Of a stretch of 64,000 nt of DNA, positions 8,924-18,985 are shown one piece after another (position 1 is the stretch's first letter; each line of letters begins with the position of its first letter). The position numbers and the translations under genes were made by a program. Source of the DNA: JAJRRL01 sp047404195 (lineage in GTDB: Bacteria; Pseudomonadota; Gammaproteobacteria; JAJRRL01); NCBI GenBank assembly GCA_047404195.1, contig JBDOIU010000018.1, positions 72,393-136,392 of the forward strand, given 5' to 3'. Below the pieces are notes generated by a model, which was given only the letters and a program-made list of their open reading frames with translations, made no database searches and was not told where the DNA came from.

Positions 8924-10681
8924 ATGCGCTGGAAAAATTTTCTTTGTTTCTTGGTACTCATGTGCTGGCTTCCGCTTGCGATGGCTCAAGAATTTGACAA
9001 TATGAAGGTGTTACATCATGTTGACACATCAAGCCCGCGTGCCACAGTTAAAAGCTTCATAGAGTCGATGACAATAGCCCAGTACAATGCGATGCTCGCT
9101 GTAGAAGATGATCACTTAACACATGGTGTATTTCGTTCAAAGAAGAGTAAGGAGCATGCTAAAGAAGCAATGGTTTTCCTTGATAGGGCGATATCTTGTC
9201 TAGACCTCAGTGGGGAGACGGAGACAAATCGAGGGCATGTTGCAATAGAAAGTGTCATTTTGTTGAAGGAGGTTTTAGATAAGATACCACTGGTGCACAG
9301 TGATTTGCCAAGTAGTGAATCACACCATGACACAACTAATAAGGATGTACAAACCAGTTGGCGTATTGGCAATAGTAAGTTGGTCATTTCTCGAATAACT
9401 GAGGGCGATAAGAAAGGTGAATACCTTTTTTCAGAAAAAACGATTAAAAATTTATACCGTTACTATACAAAGTTACAAAAAATACCTTATCAGAAAAGAG
9501 ATACAATTACTCCAAATGCCTATAAAATGTATTCTAAATCGCCAGGATATTTTGTTCCACCAAAGTGGAATAAGTGGATACCAGAAAGTTTAAATCTATT
9601 TTACTACGACCAAACACTTTGGCAGTGGTCAGCTTTGATTCTAGTTACGTTTCTATATGTATTTTCAATTATTTTAGGTTGTAGGAAAATAAAGCTTTAT
9701 TATTCTCAGTCTACTGTTTCTGCAGCCTGGAAAAAGCTATTAGTGTGTGTAGGTTGGATGGTACTATTCAATTCCATGGTGTTCTTTCTCGACCAAATTA
9801 TCAACATAACGGGTACAGTGCTACTTTTAAGTCGTTATGTTTTGCTGTGCAGCTTTTATGTGGTGTTGGCACTATCAACCATTTTTGTTGGGCTTGCCAT
9901 TAATGCGACAACACGCGCAAGAAAGGATGATCTGCATGTGGGTCAAGTACATGCTGTGATCGTTAATACATTTTGTTTCAGTATGTTTTTGGGCGTTATA
10001 CTATATTCATTGCGTCAGGTGGGGTTTTCATTGCTTCCATTAATTACAAGTTTGAGTGTGATTGGTTTGGCTGTGGCATTCTCAATCCGAAGCATCATTT
10101 CTAATACCATAGGAATGCTCATGATATACTTTGATAAAGTCTACAGGGTTAATGATGTAGTCAATGTTTATTCCAGAGGTATATCTATAGCGAGAGGACG
10201 TGTAAAAAGTATTGGTTTTAGATCCACTAGCATTGAGCAATTAGATGGCGAGATTGCAAACATTCCAAATGCAATGGTTACTGATAACCCAGTATTTAAC
10301 CTGACGCAGCGAGAATATACACGGGTCGTGATCAACATGCATATGTTACCTAGAGAAATAGCATCACGATTCGCAGATGCTGTTGAATTGATACATGAGA
10401 CACACTTGACTGTACAGAGAAAGATAGGCTTTTCGCCAACCACGCACGAGCCATTCACGCAAGATGATGACATCGAAAAGTTATTAATTGAGCCAAGAAT
10501 TACATTCACTGGCTTGAAAAATGTCATGGGTTATGAGTATGCACATGTTGAAGTGATGTGCTGGTATTATTCTGCCTCTGTTCGTAGATGTAAAGAATTT
10601 GAGGCAGCGATGAACCATGCATTGGTGGAGAGTTTTCAGAAAGCAGGCATTGCTCTAGTGGAGTGCGTAGAAAAGGATTAA
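8924..10681 (+). CDS. MscS-family mechanosensitive channel with secreted N-terminal domain
   Basis: A 585-residue inner-membrane protein that likely releases solutes on osmotic downshift. A signal peptide (MRWKNFLCFLVLMCWLPLAMA) leads into a periplasmic region of about 200 residues, then hydrophobic segments from about residue 235. The MscS core is at about residues 345-470: PLITSLSVIGLAVAFSIRSI forms the pore helix, then IYFDKVYRVNDVV and RVKSIGFRSTSIEQLDGEIA, with the classic N-I-P-N-A (NIPNAMVTDNPVFNLT) of the beta domain. It is much longer than E. coli MscS (286) and similar in layout to multidomain members. No operon partner. Confidence 0.88.
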   Translation: MRWKNFLCFLVLMCWLPLAMAQEFDNMKVLHHVDTSSPRATVKSFIESMTIAQYNAMLAVEDDHLTHGVFRSKKSKEHAKEAMVFLDRAISCLDLSGETETNRGHVAIESVILLKEVLDKIPLVHSDLPSSESHHDTTNKDVQTSWRIGNSKLVISRITEGDKKGEYLFSEKTIKNLYRYYTKLQKIPYQKRDTITPNAYKMYSKSPGYFVPPKWNKWIPESLNLFYYDQTLWQWSALILVTFLYVFSIILGCRKIKLYYSQSTVSAAWKKLLVCVGWMVLFNSMVFFLDQIINITGTVLLLSRYVLLCSFYVVLALSTIFVGLAINATTRARKDDLHVGQVHAVIVNTFCFSMFLGVILYSLRQVGFSLLPLITSLSVIGLAVAFSIRSIISNTIGMLMIYFDKVYRVNDVVNVYSRGISIARGRVKSIGFRSTSIEQLDGEIANIPNAMVTDNPVFNLTQREYTRVVINMHMLPREIASRFADAVELIHETHLTVQRKIGFSPTTHEPFTQDDDIEKLLIEPRITFTGLKNVMGYEYAHVEVMCWYYSASVRRCKEFEAAMNHALVESFQKAGIALVECVEKD

Positions 10682-10998
10682 CATTGGCAGTTGATTTGTG
10701 GTATGAATCGTGAGGTGTTTTTTTTAGCCTGCATTTTTGTCCTAGAACCTAGAAGATTCTATTCGATCTATTACCAGAGTTTTCAATTTATTGATTGCCC
10801 TTGTACTAATATAGCTCTAGAGCTGCAGAAAATAATCGCTCAGTGAGCAATTTAATATTTCGCGCAGGATTAGGAGTCAAGGTTGGCGGCTATTATTCAT
10901 CTGTTGGTTTCTTCTCTAATATTATGATTCCTTATTTCAGCTCAGGACTCATTGCTTGAAGAATTGATCGTCATAGATTGATTGCTTCGAAGGAAGCC
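10682..10998. other. Intergenic stretch between convergent genes
   Basis: No gene, RNA or strong terminator is seen. A T8 run near 10720 lacks a convincing GC-rich stem. Confidence 0.5.
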
Positions 10999-13900
10999 CT
11001 AAAAAGATGTAAAGCTGGCTGAAAGTTCTGCAGAACTGTTGGCGCAATCTGCATCCGATGTCGCTGACAGTAGTCTAGTTAATGCATCGACTCTGTTTTT
11101 GAGTGCAGTGCGCGTTTCTGCAATGATCCTCGCGATTTTGTCGCCGTCAGTTGAGACATCAATTGTATAGGAGGTGCGCATTGGGGTCCGCAGTTGATAC
11201 AGTGAGTTGGTTCCAGTTTTTCCGGTGGAATGTTGTGCATGATGGCCTGCCAGGTAAAGTGAAACACGGCCATCAACACAGCTTACAATTAAGGTCACTC
11301 CTGTAGCGCTTGTGTTAGTTCCTGGTTTTCCGTGTGATATTTTTGCCCATTCTATGGAGCCTGATGCAGGTGCGGTTTCATCTGTGCGCCACCTTTCTTC
11401 TGACCACGTTCTAATGTATGAGCAACAACGTCTCCATTCGGGCTCACTTCCTTTTGTAACATACATGCCCTTAGCAGCCTCCAGCATGCGCTCAAGCTCA
11501 TCTTTGTTTCCTGCACCGTTATAGAGAATATCGAGCCTGCTGCATTCAAGTCTTATGGACTCATCTCTCTTGGCATCCCGTGATGATCTGTCTATTAACA
11601 GGTTTGCTTGGTGACGTTGCCTTCCTTCCCTCAGTCTTTTTTCTTCGCCCGCTTTAATGTTATTTTCCAAGAGCTCATTGGTTAGCCTCATCAGTAACTC
11701 ACTGTTTCGCTGATCCGTTTGATCAGCACATAAGCCAATACGCCTCATCGAAACCATCTCAAGAAGCAAACGTAATTCATCATTTTTTGCAGTTAAAATA
11801 GTTTCTGGCAGCAAGATGTTGTCCTCCGCTATTTGTAAAGTAATGTCCTCGTGCCTAACTTCACCACCTGTTTCTATCAAGTAGACTCGTATGTTATACA
11901 TAAATGAGTTAAATGCGTCTTGAATGTCAAACGTGTGTTTTTCTGTCTCTTGTTCATCTGTCAAGCGTTTTTCTTTTTGCTCCGCCAGTTGTTTTTCATA
12001 TTCTGCTGCTTGTTCTGCCGCCTGTTTTTTTAAAGCTGCTGCTTGATCTTTAGCTTGCTTCTCTGCTTCAGCTTGAGCTGTTGCTAGTTTTTCTGCTTCT
12101 GCTGCCAGCGCTCTTAATTTTTTTTCTTTTCTCTCTGAATCTGCTCTTTCTGCCGCAGGACTTTCGAATGTTTTCTTTATGATGACAGGTGCATCGTTGA
12201 GTGGGTTGAAAAAGATAGATAGTTTTGATCGAGTGAATCTTCCATTGGCTTTGTCCTCAAATAAGTAGCTGAGACGTATAGCTGCACCGTCACCCATGTG
12301 TTCGACAATAAACTTGGGTAAGAGTGAAGGGATATAGTTTAAGACTGCTTTGCAGATACTGTGTAATGAATCTCGTACAGCATTGAAGAATATCAGTTTT
12401 CGCTTTTGTTTTGGTAGTATCTCTCTGGATTCAACTTCAAGCATTGCCTTCATGCTCGCCATAAAATACTCTCGGGGCGCTATTCGTAAGGCTTTGTCTT
12501 GTTGCAAATCAATTTTTCTGAGTAGTTTGGCTATGGCTTCCCTTATTTGTGTTCTATTGCTGTTGAGCGATCCATTTCTCAATTCGAGTGCCAGCCTCTG
12601 CTCTATGGCAGATTCTTTTTTCTTTCTTTGCTGGCTGCAAGCTCTTTTGTTCTCTTGTGCTGCTAAAGCTTTTTCTAGATATTGCAAATCACACTTAAAT
12701 TGACTAGCAGCTTTGCATAGAGATTCATTAAATTTAATGCTTTTACTTAAGTGACTAAGCTTGCCAGTGATTTCAAGAGAGAGCCCCTCGATCTTTTCAG
12801 TCTGGTTAGAAAAACGTGATAGATAATGACGGATGACCTCATTCCTGAAAAGTATCTTTAGTGTTTCTGGTTGAGCATGTTTCCCAAGGATTAAAACCAA
12901 TGGTTGGTTGGCTCGATAGCCTTCTTTGTCATTGGCGGGAAATGGCAGCAAAAGGAATTTACTAATACTTTTAGGATTCGACTTCGATAAATTTGAGATT
13001 GACTGAGCGAGACATGAGAAAAAGCGAGTATGTCTATATAGCTGAGATGATGTGCTTTGAGCAATCAAATTAATAGTCCTACGGGAGCATATCGCGTGCT
13101 CAAGGAGTAATTCAACGACAGCGTACGCATTGTTGATGCATGCCTCTGAAAAAGGCGTTCGCTTGTCATGTGCCTTTACATTGATATAACCAATATCAGC
13201 TTGTTCATCAAGCAACAACGTCACCATCTCTCTATGTCCCTTATGGCATGCTAGCATGAGAAGTGTATCGCCACTTTGGTTGGTCATATTGACATTGAAA
13301 AATTTTGAGCGACGCAGTAGTATCATGCTTTTGCAGTCATTGTTTTTGCATGCGCTCCAAATGGAGTCACATACGGTCTTTTTTGCAGCCTTGAGAACTT
13401 TGTCGTTGCCAAGTGTCGGAGGGACACAAGCGCCAGCGGCAAGCAATTTTGCTACAACAGCTTCATGACCTTCCGCACAAGCGTTATGAAGCGGTGTCAC
13501 CCCATTTTCGCTTACGTCGTTGAAATTCGCCTTTGCAGTAAGCATCTGGGTTACAATAGTGTTATTACCTCTCTTGCAGGCGATATGAAGCGGAGTGGTT
13601 CCATCACCCCTTGCTTGGTTGATATTTGCTTTTGCAGTGATTAGTTTAGTTGTGATAGTATCATGGTGTTTGAGGCAGGCGATCAAAAGTGGATTGGCTC
13701 CATCAACACATGTTTTGTTAATGCTCACTTTTGTAGTAAGTAGCTGGGATACAATAGCACGCTGATCATCTTGGTATGTCGTAGAAAGTGGGGTGGATGC
13801 ATCTTTCAATGGTTGGTTGATATTCGCCTTCGCGTCGAGCAGTTTAGTTGCAATGACATCATGACCTATGATGCATGCAACTATAAGCGGAGTCTGCCCA

Positions 13901-14871
13901 GCGCTCTTTTCTTGGTTAGTATTAGCCTTTGCAGTGATTAGACTAGTGACAACAGCATCATGACCTTTGAGGCAAGCAATCAAAAGCGGGGTGATTTTCT
14001 TTTCCCTTGCTTGGTTGGCATTCGCTCCTGCATCAAGTAGCTGTTTGACAATAGTATTATTGCCTTGCTGGCAAGCGAAATAAAGTGGTGTCAATCCACT
14101 GTTGTCTGCGTGGTTGATAGTTGCATTTGCAGTAAGTAACTGGGTTACAATAGGCTTGTGGCCTTCTTGGCATGCTAAATAAAGTGGTGTGCTTCCATCA
14201 TCGCTCACTTGGTTGACATTTGCTTTAGTGGCAAGTAACTCAGCTACAATAGCATGATGACCTTTCTTACAAGCGACAAAAAGAGGGGTGACTTGATTAT
14301 TGTTTACATGGTTGACACTCGCCTTTGCGGCAAGCAAGTGCATTACAGTAGCATCATTGCCTTTAAGGCAAGCGACCAAAAGTGGGGTGGTTGCATCATT
14401 GGCCTCATGGTTAATATTCGCTTTCGCATTGAGCAGTTCAGTTATAACATTATCATGTCCTTCATGGCAAGCGATCCTAAGTGGAGTGACTCCTCTACTG
14501 TTTGCTTGGTTGATATTCGCCTTAGCAGTCAGTAGCTCGGCCACAACAGCATGATGACCTTGCTTACAAGCGATAACAAGCGGGTTATCATCATCACCAT
14601 ATTGCTGGTTAACATAAATATCCTCTGATAGCAGGGCTTTAACCAGGCTGAGATTGCCTGTATAGCAATTTCCCATCAAGTCATTGTGTCTATCTCGCCA
14701 GTCATTCACCATTTTTGCACACTTTGTTGATTTATGCTTTAACAATGCGTCCAAGCGTGCATCATAAATATCAGCGCCCGCCTTAAGCGCAGTAAGAGCT
14801 TGTTCTGCATCCCCTCCTACACAAGCGGCAATGAGATTGTCGGTGAGTTTTTGTTTCATATCAAGGTCCAT
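10999..14871 (-). CDS. Ankyrin-repeat and coiled-coil protein (candidate Dot/Icm effector)
   Basis: A 1290-residue protein. About 14-15 ankyrin repeats span residues 60-570, with units such as TPLLIACLKGHDAVV and LLTAKANINQ. The DNA of these units is clearly duplicated at a period of about 99 bases. A middle region of unknown fold follows. Near residues 915-980 lies an Ala/Lys/Glu/Gln-rich coiled coil (AEAEKLATAQAEAEKQAKDQ). The final 250 residues have no recognised motif. No signal peptide or membrane segment is seen. Long ankyrin proteins are a common effector class in Legionella and Coxiella, but secretion is inferred. It stands alone; an IS30 fragment lies immediately upstream. Confidence 0.85.
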   Translation of the reverse strand: MDLDMKQKLTDNLIAACVGGDAEQALTALKAGADIYDARLDALLKHKSTKCAKMVNDWRDRHNDLMGNCYTGNLSLVKALLSEDIYVNQQYGDDDNPLVIACKQGHHAVVAELLTAKANINQANSRGVTPLRIACHEGHDNVITELLNAKANINHEANDATTPLLVACLKGNDATVMHLLAAKASVNHVNNNQVTPLFVACKKGHHAIVAELLATKANVNQVSDDGSTPLYLACQEGHKPIVTQLLTANATINHADNSGLTPLYFACQQGNNTIVKQLLDAGANANQAREKKITPLLIACLKGHDAVVTSLITAKANTNQEKSAGQTPLIVACIIGHDVIATKLLDAKANINQPLKDASTPLSTTYQDDQRAIVSQLLTTKVSINKTCVDGANPLLIACLKHHDTITTKLITAKANINQARGDGTTPLHIACKRGNNTIVTQMLTAKANFNDVSENGVTPLHNACAEGHEAVVAKLLAAGACVPPTLGNDKVLKAAKKTVCDSIWSACKNNDCKSMILLRRSKFFNVNMTNQSGDTLLMLACHKGHREMVTLLLDEQADIGYINVKAHDKRTPFSEACINNAYAVVELLLEHAICSRRTINLIAQSTSSQLYRHTRFFSCLAQSISNLSKSNPKSISKFLLLPFPANDKEGYRANQPLVLILGKHAQPETLKILFRNEVIRHYLSRFSNQTEKIEGLSLEITGKLSHLSKSIKFNESLCKAASQFKCDLQYLEKALAAQENKRACSQQRKKKESAIEQRLALELRNGSLNSNRTQIREAIAKLLRKIDLQQDKALRIAPREYFMASMKAMLEVESREILPKQKRKLIFFNAVRDSLHSICKAVLNYIPSLLPKFIVEHMGDGAAIRLSYLFEDKANGRFTRSKLSIFFNPLNDAPVIIKKTFESPAAERADSERKEKKLRALAAEAEKLATAQAEAEKQAKDQAAALKKQAAEQAAEYEKQLAEQKEKRLTDEQETEKHTFDIQDAFNSFMYNIRVYLIETGGEVRHEDITLQIAEDNILLPETILTAKNDELRLLLEMVSMRRIGLCADQTDQRNSELLMRLTNELLENNIKAGEEKRLREGRQRHQANLLIDRSSRDAKRDESIRLECSRLDILYNGAGNKDELERMLEAAKGMYVTKGSEPEWRRCCSYIRTWSEERWRTDETAPASGSIEWAKISHGKPGTNTSATGVTLIVSCVDGRVSLYLAGHHAQHSTGKTGTNSLYQLRTPMRTSYTIDVSTDGDKIARIIAETRTALKNRVDALTRLLSATSDADCANSSAELSASFTSF

Positions 14872-14887
14872 TTTCTAAAAAGTTCAT

Positions 14888-15004
14888 TCAGGTGGAAAAT
14901 GTAACACGCTCACTGGTTTTTAGGTGCTTCATCAATACCTCTCTCGGTGTTCGGTAGCCTAACACTTTTCTTGGGCGATTACCAATGCACTTTTCGACTG
15001 ACAT
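14888..15004 (-). pseudogene. IS30-family transposase C-terminal remnant
   Basis: The reverse strand reads NRPRKVLGYRTPREVLMKHL, then a stop, after a short lead (MSVEKCIG). The NRPRK.LG..TP.EV pattern is the conserved C-terminus of IS30 transposases (integrase core). Only about 38 residues remain; the rest of the element and its inverted repeats are not visible nearby. Confidence 0.75.
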
Positions 15005-15264
15005 AACTTCCTTACCTGTGATCAGTAGAAGGTTAAGATTTTTTCTCGACTGAGGTCTTAGTTAAGCAGTTTTTTTTTGTTTAATAACGGCTTTAACGGT
15101 GAGTGAATAAATGTCCTATGCATTGTGGTTCAATGTAAGAAAAGCACTCCCCAGTTAATTGAAAATTGACACGCGGCTTGATATGGCCAATCAATCAACG
15201 ATGCACTGAATAGTGTGCATCGCTAACAGTGATACATGAACAAAATAACCAAGGGGAGATAGGA

Positions 15265-15819
15265 ATGAGACAAGCAGGTATAGATTGGAATGATAGAGCA
15301 CAGGCATTAGTAGCGGTGAGTTGGGATGGCCCGTTTCTTCGGCATGCAGCGCCTGCTTTTAAAGCAGATAAAGAAATTGTCATGGCAGCGGTGATTCAGT
15401 CTGGGTTTGCTCTTACGCAAGCAGACAATGCTCTTAAAGAAGATCAAGACTTTATGTCTACTGCATTGCAGGTGATAGCACAAGCAAAATTTAAAAATCC
15501 TCAATATATCGTTCCCAAACCCTACTTTGTTGATGTAGGAGCAAGGCTAGAGGTGATTAAGGCAAGGCATCAGGCAACGATTAGAGTGATGTGTATGATG
15601 CTGCACTACATGAGAGCTGAGAAAGCATTCCATCGAATGGACTGCTCGCGATTTGTGCGTATTATATTTCAGGGATATTTAACGCCTTTCAGCTGCAAAC
15701 CCAATGAAAACTTGCCGGCAGAAACGCAGCATGTTGCTGCAACTGCAGCTTCAGCATTGTTTTCATCTGAGGCTAAAGTACCTGCTTCAGATGCTTCCTT
15801 ATCTTCTAGTTATCCCTGA
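15265..15819 (+). CDS. DUF4116-like domain protein
   Basis: A 184-residue protein. Residues 17-65 (WDGPFLRHAAPAFKADKEIV, then AAVIQSGFALTQADNALKED) follow the DUF4116 pattern of alternating A-L-x-x-A and D-x-x-x-V-x-x-A-V-x-x-x-G. These repeats are frequent in amoeba-associated bacteria and giant viruses. The start at 15265 is chosen for its GGAG/AGG box; the ATG at 15229 lacks one. The C-terminal third is Ala/Ser-rich. Function is unknown; a secreted role is possible but not shown. Confidence 0.65.
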   Translation: MRQAGIDWNDRAQALVAVSWDGPFLRHAAPAFKADKEIVMAAVIQSGFALTQADNALKEDQDFMSTALQVIAQAKFKNPQYIVPKPYFVDVGARLEVIKARHQATIRVMCMMLHYMRAEKAFHRMDCSRFVRIIFQGYLTPFSCKPNENLPAETQHVAATAASALFSSEAKVPASDASLSSSYP

Positions 15820-16227
15820 GGCATGGAGCGAGATCATATTACACTGTTCGAGGACAAAAATCTGCCCCAAAATTAAGCTAATCGCCTGGTTTAAATTTAA
15901 TCATCCCATGGTGCTAGTAGTACCTAAATATGAAAAATTCTAAACTAGCTTTATCTCTCTGGTGTCCTATTTTGTCCATGTTTTATGTTCAGCATGTCCT
16001 TAAAGTTAGGATATTTGTAACTTTAGGGACATGGAAATGTTATTCATAATGTGCCCAGCAACACCTTTAAATCACGAAAAACGACATTTTAGAGCCACCC
16101 GGAGCACATAATTTCTACACTAAACCTTATTATCGAAATCTCTCATCATCGCTAATACCGATAGCTATTAGTTCTAAGAGTGGTGATAACTTTTAACGCT
16201 ATTGTCGATTCTGATAATAATATAAAT
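15820..16227. other. AT-rich intergenic stretch, nothing recognised
   Basis: Both strands are broken by stops. No RNA or repeat is recognised. The shift to AT-rich composition marks the left edge of the 16.2-18.4 kb island. Confidence 0.5.
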
Positions 16228-16497
16228 TTACTTATCGTATGCCTCTACAACGCATTTAGCATCACGCTCAATGTCACCGTTATCGGAATTTATAGTGAAA
16301 CTACCCGCTTCAGCGAACCAAGGATGACGTTCTTTTTGTAATCCATCCAAAAGCGCTGAATAATCAGCAACAGGCAGCAGCGGTCTATAATTACTCATTC
16401 TCTCAGCCTGAGCTGAGGTGCTTACCTCAATATACACGGTAAATTCTGACTTTAATATTTCGCGAGCTTTTGAATCACAAGCAACATTTTCCCGCAT
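16228..16497 (-). pseudogene. Shikimate-kinase-like C-terminal fragment
   Basis: 89 residues that match the second half of shikimate kinases: FTVYIEVSTSAQAERM (the beta strand after the GGG motif), RPLLPVADYSALLDGL (RPLL is the lid), and ERHPWFAEAGSFTI (the R.P.Y.E.A substrate/adenine region). The N-terminal P-loop half (GxxxxGKS) is missing and is not seen in other frames upstream. No ribosome site precedes the ATG. It is most likely a truncated gene, though a short expressed fragment cannot be excluded. Confidence 0.6.
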
Positions 16498-16553
16498 AAA
16501 ACGTAAGAAACTAAAATTATCATAAACAAATTATAGTTGCACAAAACATCTTT

Positions 16554-16581
16554 TTGTGTCAGGGTAATTGTGTCAGGGTAA
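16554..16581 (+). repeat. Two tandem 14-bp repeats upstream of the SDR gene
   Basis: TTGTGTCAGGGTAA occurs twice head to tail (16554-16567 and 16568-16581), ending 37 bases before the SDR start. It could be a regulator site or a simple duplication. Confidence 0.6.
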
Positions 16582-16618
16582 TCCTGAGTTAAACTATTTA
16601 ATCTGGGACCTATAGCAT

Positions 16619-17422
16619 ATGAGCCTTACACAATTATATGATTTTCATGGAAAAACAGCCCTGATCACAGGCGCATCTGGTGGTCTTGGGGAGCAATTTG
16701 CCCGCTGTTTACATGCACGAGGGGCTAGAGTCATTCTGGCTAGTCGCAGAGATGATAAGTTGAAAGTCTTAAGTGATGAATTAGGCAATGCTAAGGCTAT
16801 TAAAATGGATGTTGCTGATAAAAACTCTGTTATTAGTTGTTTTGCTGAGTTAGAGGCGTCTGGAGAGAAAATAGATATCTGCATCAACAATGCGGGCATC
16901 TTACTCTCCACTCCAGTTTTCGAATTAGATAATAAAAATAACTTTGAAAATATTATGCAAACTAATCTAATAGGTGCCTGGAATATTTTGCAATATGCTT
17001 CTAATCATATGAAAAACAATAACATCCATGGATCAATAATAAACATTTCAAGTGCCGGTGCTAATAAAGTATCGAGGGCAAATATATCTGGGTATTATGC
17101 CTCAAAAGCAGCTATTGTCAGACTCACTGAAAATTTAGTCCATGAGTTATCACCTTACAATATTCGTATTAATGCGATACTTCCAGGAACTATACTTACT
17201 TCTATGACTGAGCACAGATTTGAGTCGCAAGAGGCAATACAAAAGACAAGTTCAAAAATCCCCCTGAATCGTCTGGGTAAGCCAGAAGATCTAGACGGAA
17301 TTATTTTATATCTTGCGTCCAATGCTGCATCAAAATATGTTACTGGCTCTTGTGTTACAATAGACGGAGGAATGTCCTGTGGAAATAATTCATGGATAAA
17401 TAATCCTAGGAAAGCACTGTGA
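16619..17422 (+). CDS. Short-chain dehydrogenase/reductase (SDR)
   Basis: A 267-residue classical SDR, probably NAD(P)-dependent. TGASGGLG near residue 18 is the cofactor loop; ASRRDD follows the second strand, where the two Arg residues hint at NADPH; ICINNAGIL carries the NNAG motif; ISSAGANK bears the catalytic Ser; and YYASKAAIVRLTENL bears the YxxxK pair. The C-terminus SCVTIDGGMSCG is the usual end of FabG-like members. It overlaps the next gene by four bases (GTGA), so the two are translationally coupled. Codon use is more AT-rich than in neighbouring housekeeping genes, which suggests transfer. The substrate is unknown. Confidence 0.9.
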   Translation: MSLTQLYDFHGKTALITGASGGLGEQFARCLHARGARVILASRRDDKLKVLSDELGNAKAIKMDVADKNSVISCFAELEASGEKIDICINNAGILLSTPVFELDNKNNFENIMQTNLIGAWNILQYASNHMKNNNIHGSIINISSAGANKVSRANISGYYASKAAIVRLTENLVHELSPYNIRINAILPGTILTSMTEHRFESQEAIQKTSSKIPLNRLGKPEDLDGIILYLASNAASKYVTGSCVTIDGGMSCGNNSWINNPRKAL

Positions 17423-18426
17423 TCTTCAAAGCCAACTGGGAGAAAACCAGCACAAGAGTAAATTTGTCAGAAGATCTGATTCTAAAAATGCTGGGCACAT
17501 ATTACACTGGTGATAATGATGTTAAATCAGTATCTATTATCCCTGGCGGTTGTGCCAACATTAATGTGCTTGTTCAACTTAATGTCTCTGATACCCCTGT
17601 TATTCTAAGGGTGTATCTTCGTGATAAAGAAAGCGTTTACAGAGAACAAAAAATATCATCTCTTTTTCATAAAAAATTACCTGTGCCAGAATTTTACTAC
17701 GTGGGTGAATATGATGGTTATACGTTCGCTATCATCAAATACTTGCCTGGTCAAACCTTGTGTGATTTACTGCTAAAAGGGAAGTCAGCTGATATTGGCG
17801 ATATTATGTTTAAAGTCGGTAGGACTCTTGGAGAAATTGCTAAAATTAAATTACCAAGCAGCAGTTTCTGTAATAAGAATTTTGAGGTTGAAAAAAGCAT
17901 AATACCAGACGGGTTTGCAGACTTTTGTTTCGAATGTTTGGACAACAATAAAGTCAAAGCAACATTGCCACAACAACAAAGAGATCAAATTAAAAATATT
18001 CTTAGAGTGTATAAAAATTTATTACCAGATGAATCAGAAGCAAATCTAGTCCATGCTGATTTTGATCCGGCAAATATTTTGGTAACAGAAATTAATGGGG
18101 AAATAGAAGTATCAGGAATTTTAGATTGGGAATTTTCATTTGCTGGCTCAACTCTGTGTGATGTTGCAAATATGCTTAGATATGCACACCAGATGCCCGA
18201 TGACTATCAGAACTCATTTTTAAAAGGATTGCGTGGAAGCGGTTATGAACTACCCAGTTCTTGGCAAATTACAGTGAACTTATTGAATATTGTGTCTTTG
18301 CTAGATTGCGTAGTTCGTTCTGACTCTGAAAACAGACCTAATCAAATTAAAGATATACAAGAATTGATTGCTAATATCTTGGATGTTTTTAGTAAGGTTG
18401 AGGTTTTCCCATATGATCTCAGCTAG
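17419..18426 (+). CDS. Aminoglycoside-phosphotransferase/choline-kinase-family kinase
   Basis: A 335-residue protein-kinase-like phosphotransferase (APH fold). The catalytic loop VHADFDPANILV (HxDxxxxN) lies at about residue 211, and the metal-binding ILDWEFSFAG (Asp of the DFG equivalent) near residue 234. The N-terminal IIPGGCANINVLVQL is the nucleotide-binding strand region. The start is GTG at 17419, overlapping the SDR stop by four bases. Members phosphorylate small molecules (aminoglycosides, choline, homoserine, sugars); pairing with an SDR suggests modification of one metabolite, which is inference. The fragment of a shikimate-kinase-like gene just upstream may be part of the same acquired set. 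Confidence 0.85.
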   Translation: MIFKANWEKTSTRVNLSEDLILKMLGTYYTGDNDVKSVSIIPGGCANINVLVQLNVSDTPVILRVYLRDKESVYREQKISSLFHKKLPVPEFYYVGEYDGYTFAIIKYLPGQTLCDLLLKGKSADIGDIMFKVGRTLGEIAKIKLPSSSFCNKNFEVEKSIIPDGFADFCFECLDNNKVKATLPQQQRDQIKNILRVYKNLLPDESEANLVHADFDPANILVTEINGEIEVSGILDWEFSFAGSTLCDVANMLRYAHQMPDDYQNSFLKGLRGSGYELPSSWQITVNLLNIVSLLDCVVRSDSENRPNQIKDIQELIANILDVFSKVEVFPYDLS

Positions 18427-18518
18427 CCTAATATATTTGATATTGAGGAAAAAAAAATTAAAGCAGCTTTAGGCAATAGTTTTTCCTCCATCTACCATGC
18501 TGTGGAAAATCCACAGCG

Positions 18519-18680
18519 TTGCGTTATTTTGCGGCCTGTGGTGTGCCAACATTCGATGCAGATCAGCATACGCGGCAGCTCTTGGTGCCTGGTGCACCTG
18601 CCACCCATGCGGTGATGCAGCGTTATCCAACGGTGTGTGATACATCCGCAAATATGGCAGACCTTGTCACAATTATCCCT
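18519..18680 (+). pseudogene. Fragment of a second, diverged coaE (dephospho-CoA kinase)
   Basis: The plus frame reads GVPTFDADQHTRQLLVPGAP and then THAVMQRYP, which aligns with GVPTFDADAHARACLAPGEP and onward in the intact coaE at 44563-45156. This is the substrate-side segment after the P-loop. The P-loop itself and the C-terminal two thirds are missing. The fragment stops where a dispersed repeat copy begins at 18675. It is too diverged from the intact copy to be a recent local duplication. Confidence 0.7.
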
Positions 18681-18810
18681 GGCGCTCACTTTCTGGGCCA
18701 GAATGCTCATGCTTCGCATTCTGTTCTAATCCGCTATCCCTGCGGATTAGTCGAACTCAGTTGATTGATTGGGTTCACACCAATCTTTGTCATTCATATT
18801 ATCCCCCTTT
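18675..18810. repeat. Dispersed copy of the tRNA-Ser-linked repeat
   Basis: ATCCCTGGCGCTCA, then an AGAATG...CATTCT stem, AATCCG...CGGATT stem, a GGGTTCACACCAATCTTTG segment and CATTCATATTATCCCCCTTT. The same order recurs in the array at 20341-20914. This copy abuts the coaE fragment. Confidence 0.8.
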
Positions 18811-18985
18811 GAGTTTGAATCCTCTACGTTCACCATTATGTTGCAACAAATATTCGCCCGAAAACCAAAGGAATAAGTTCTATATTGCAATAGCTTGTGC
18901 TATTTTGACCGTTGGTCTTGGCACGGCTTGAATGAGTGTTGCAGAAATTCTCCATCAAATGCGAGTGCAATCCGTTGTTCGGCAT

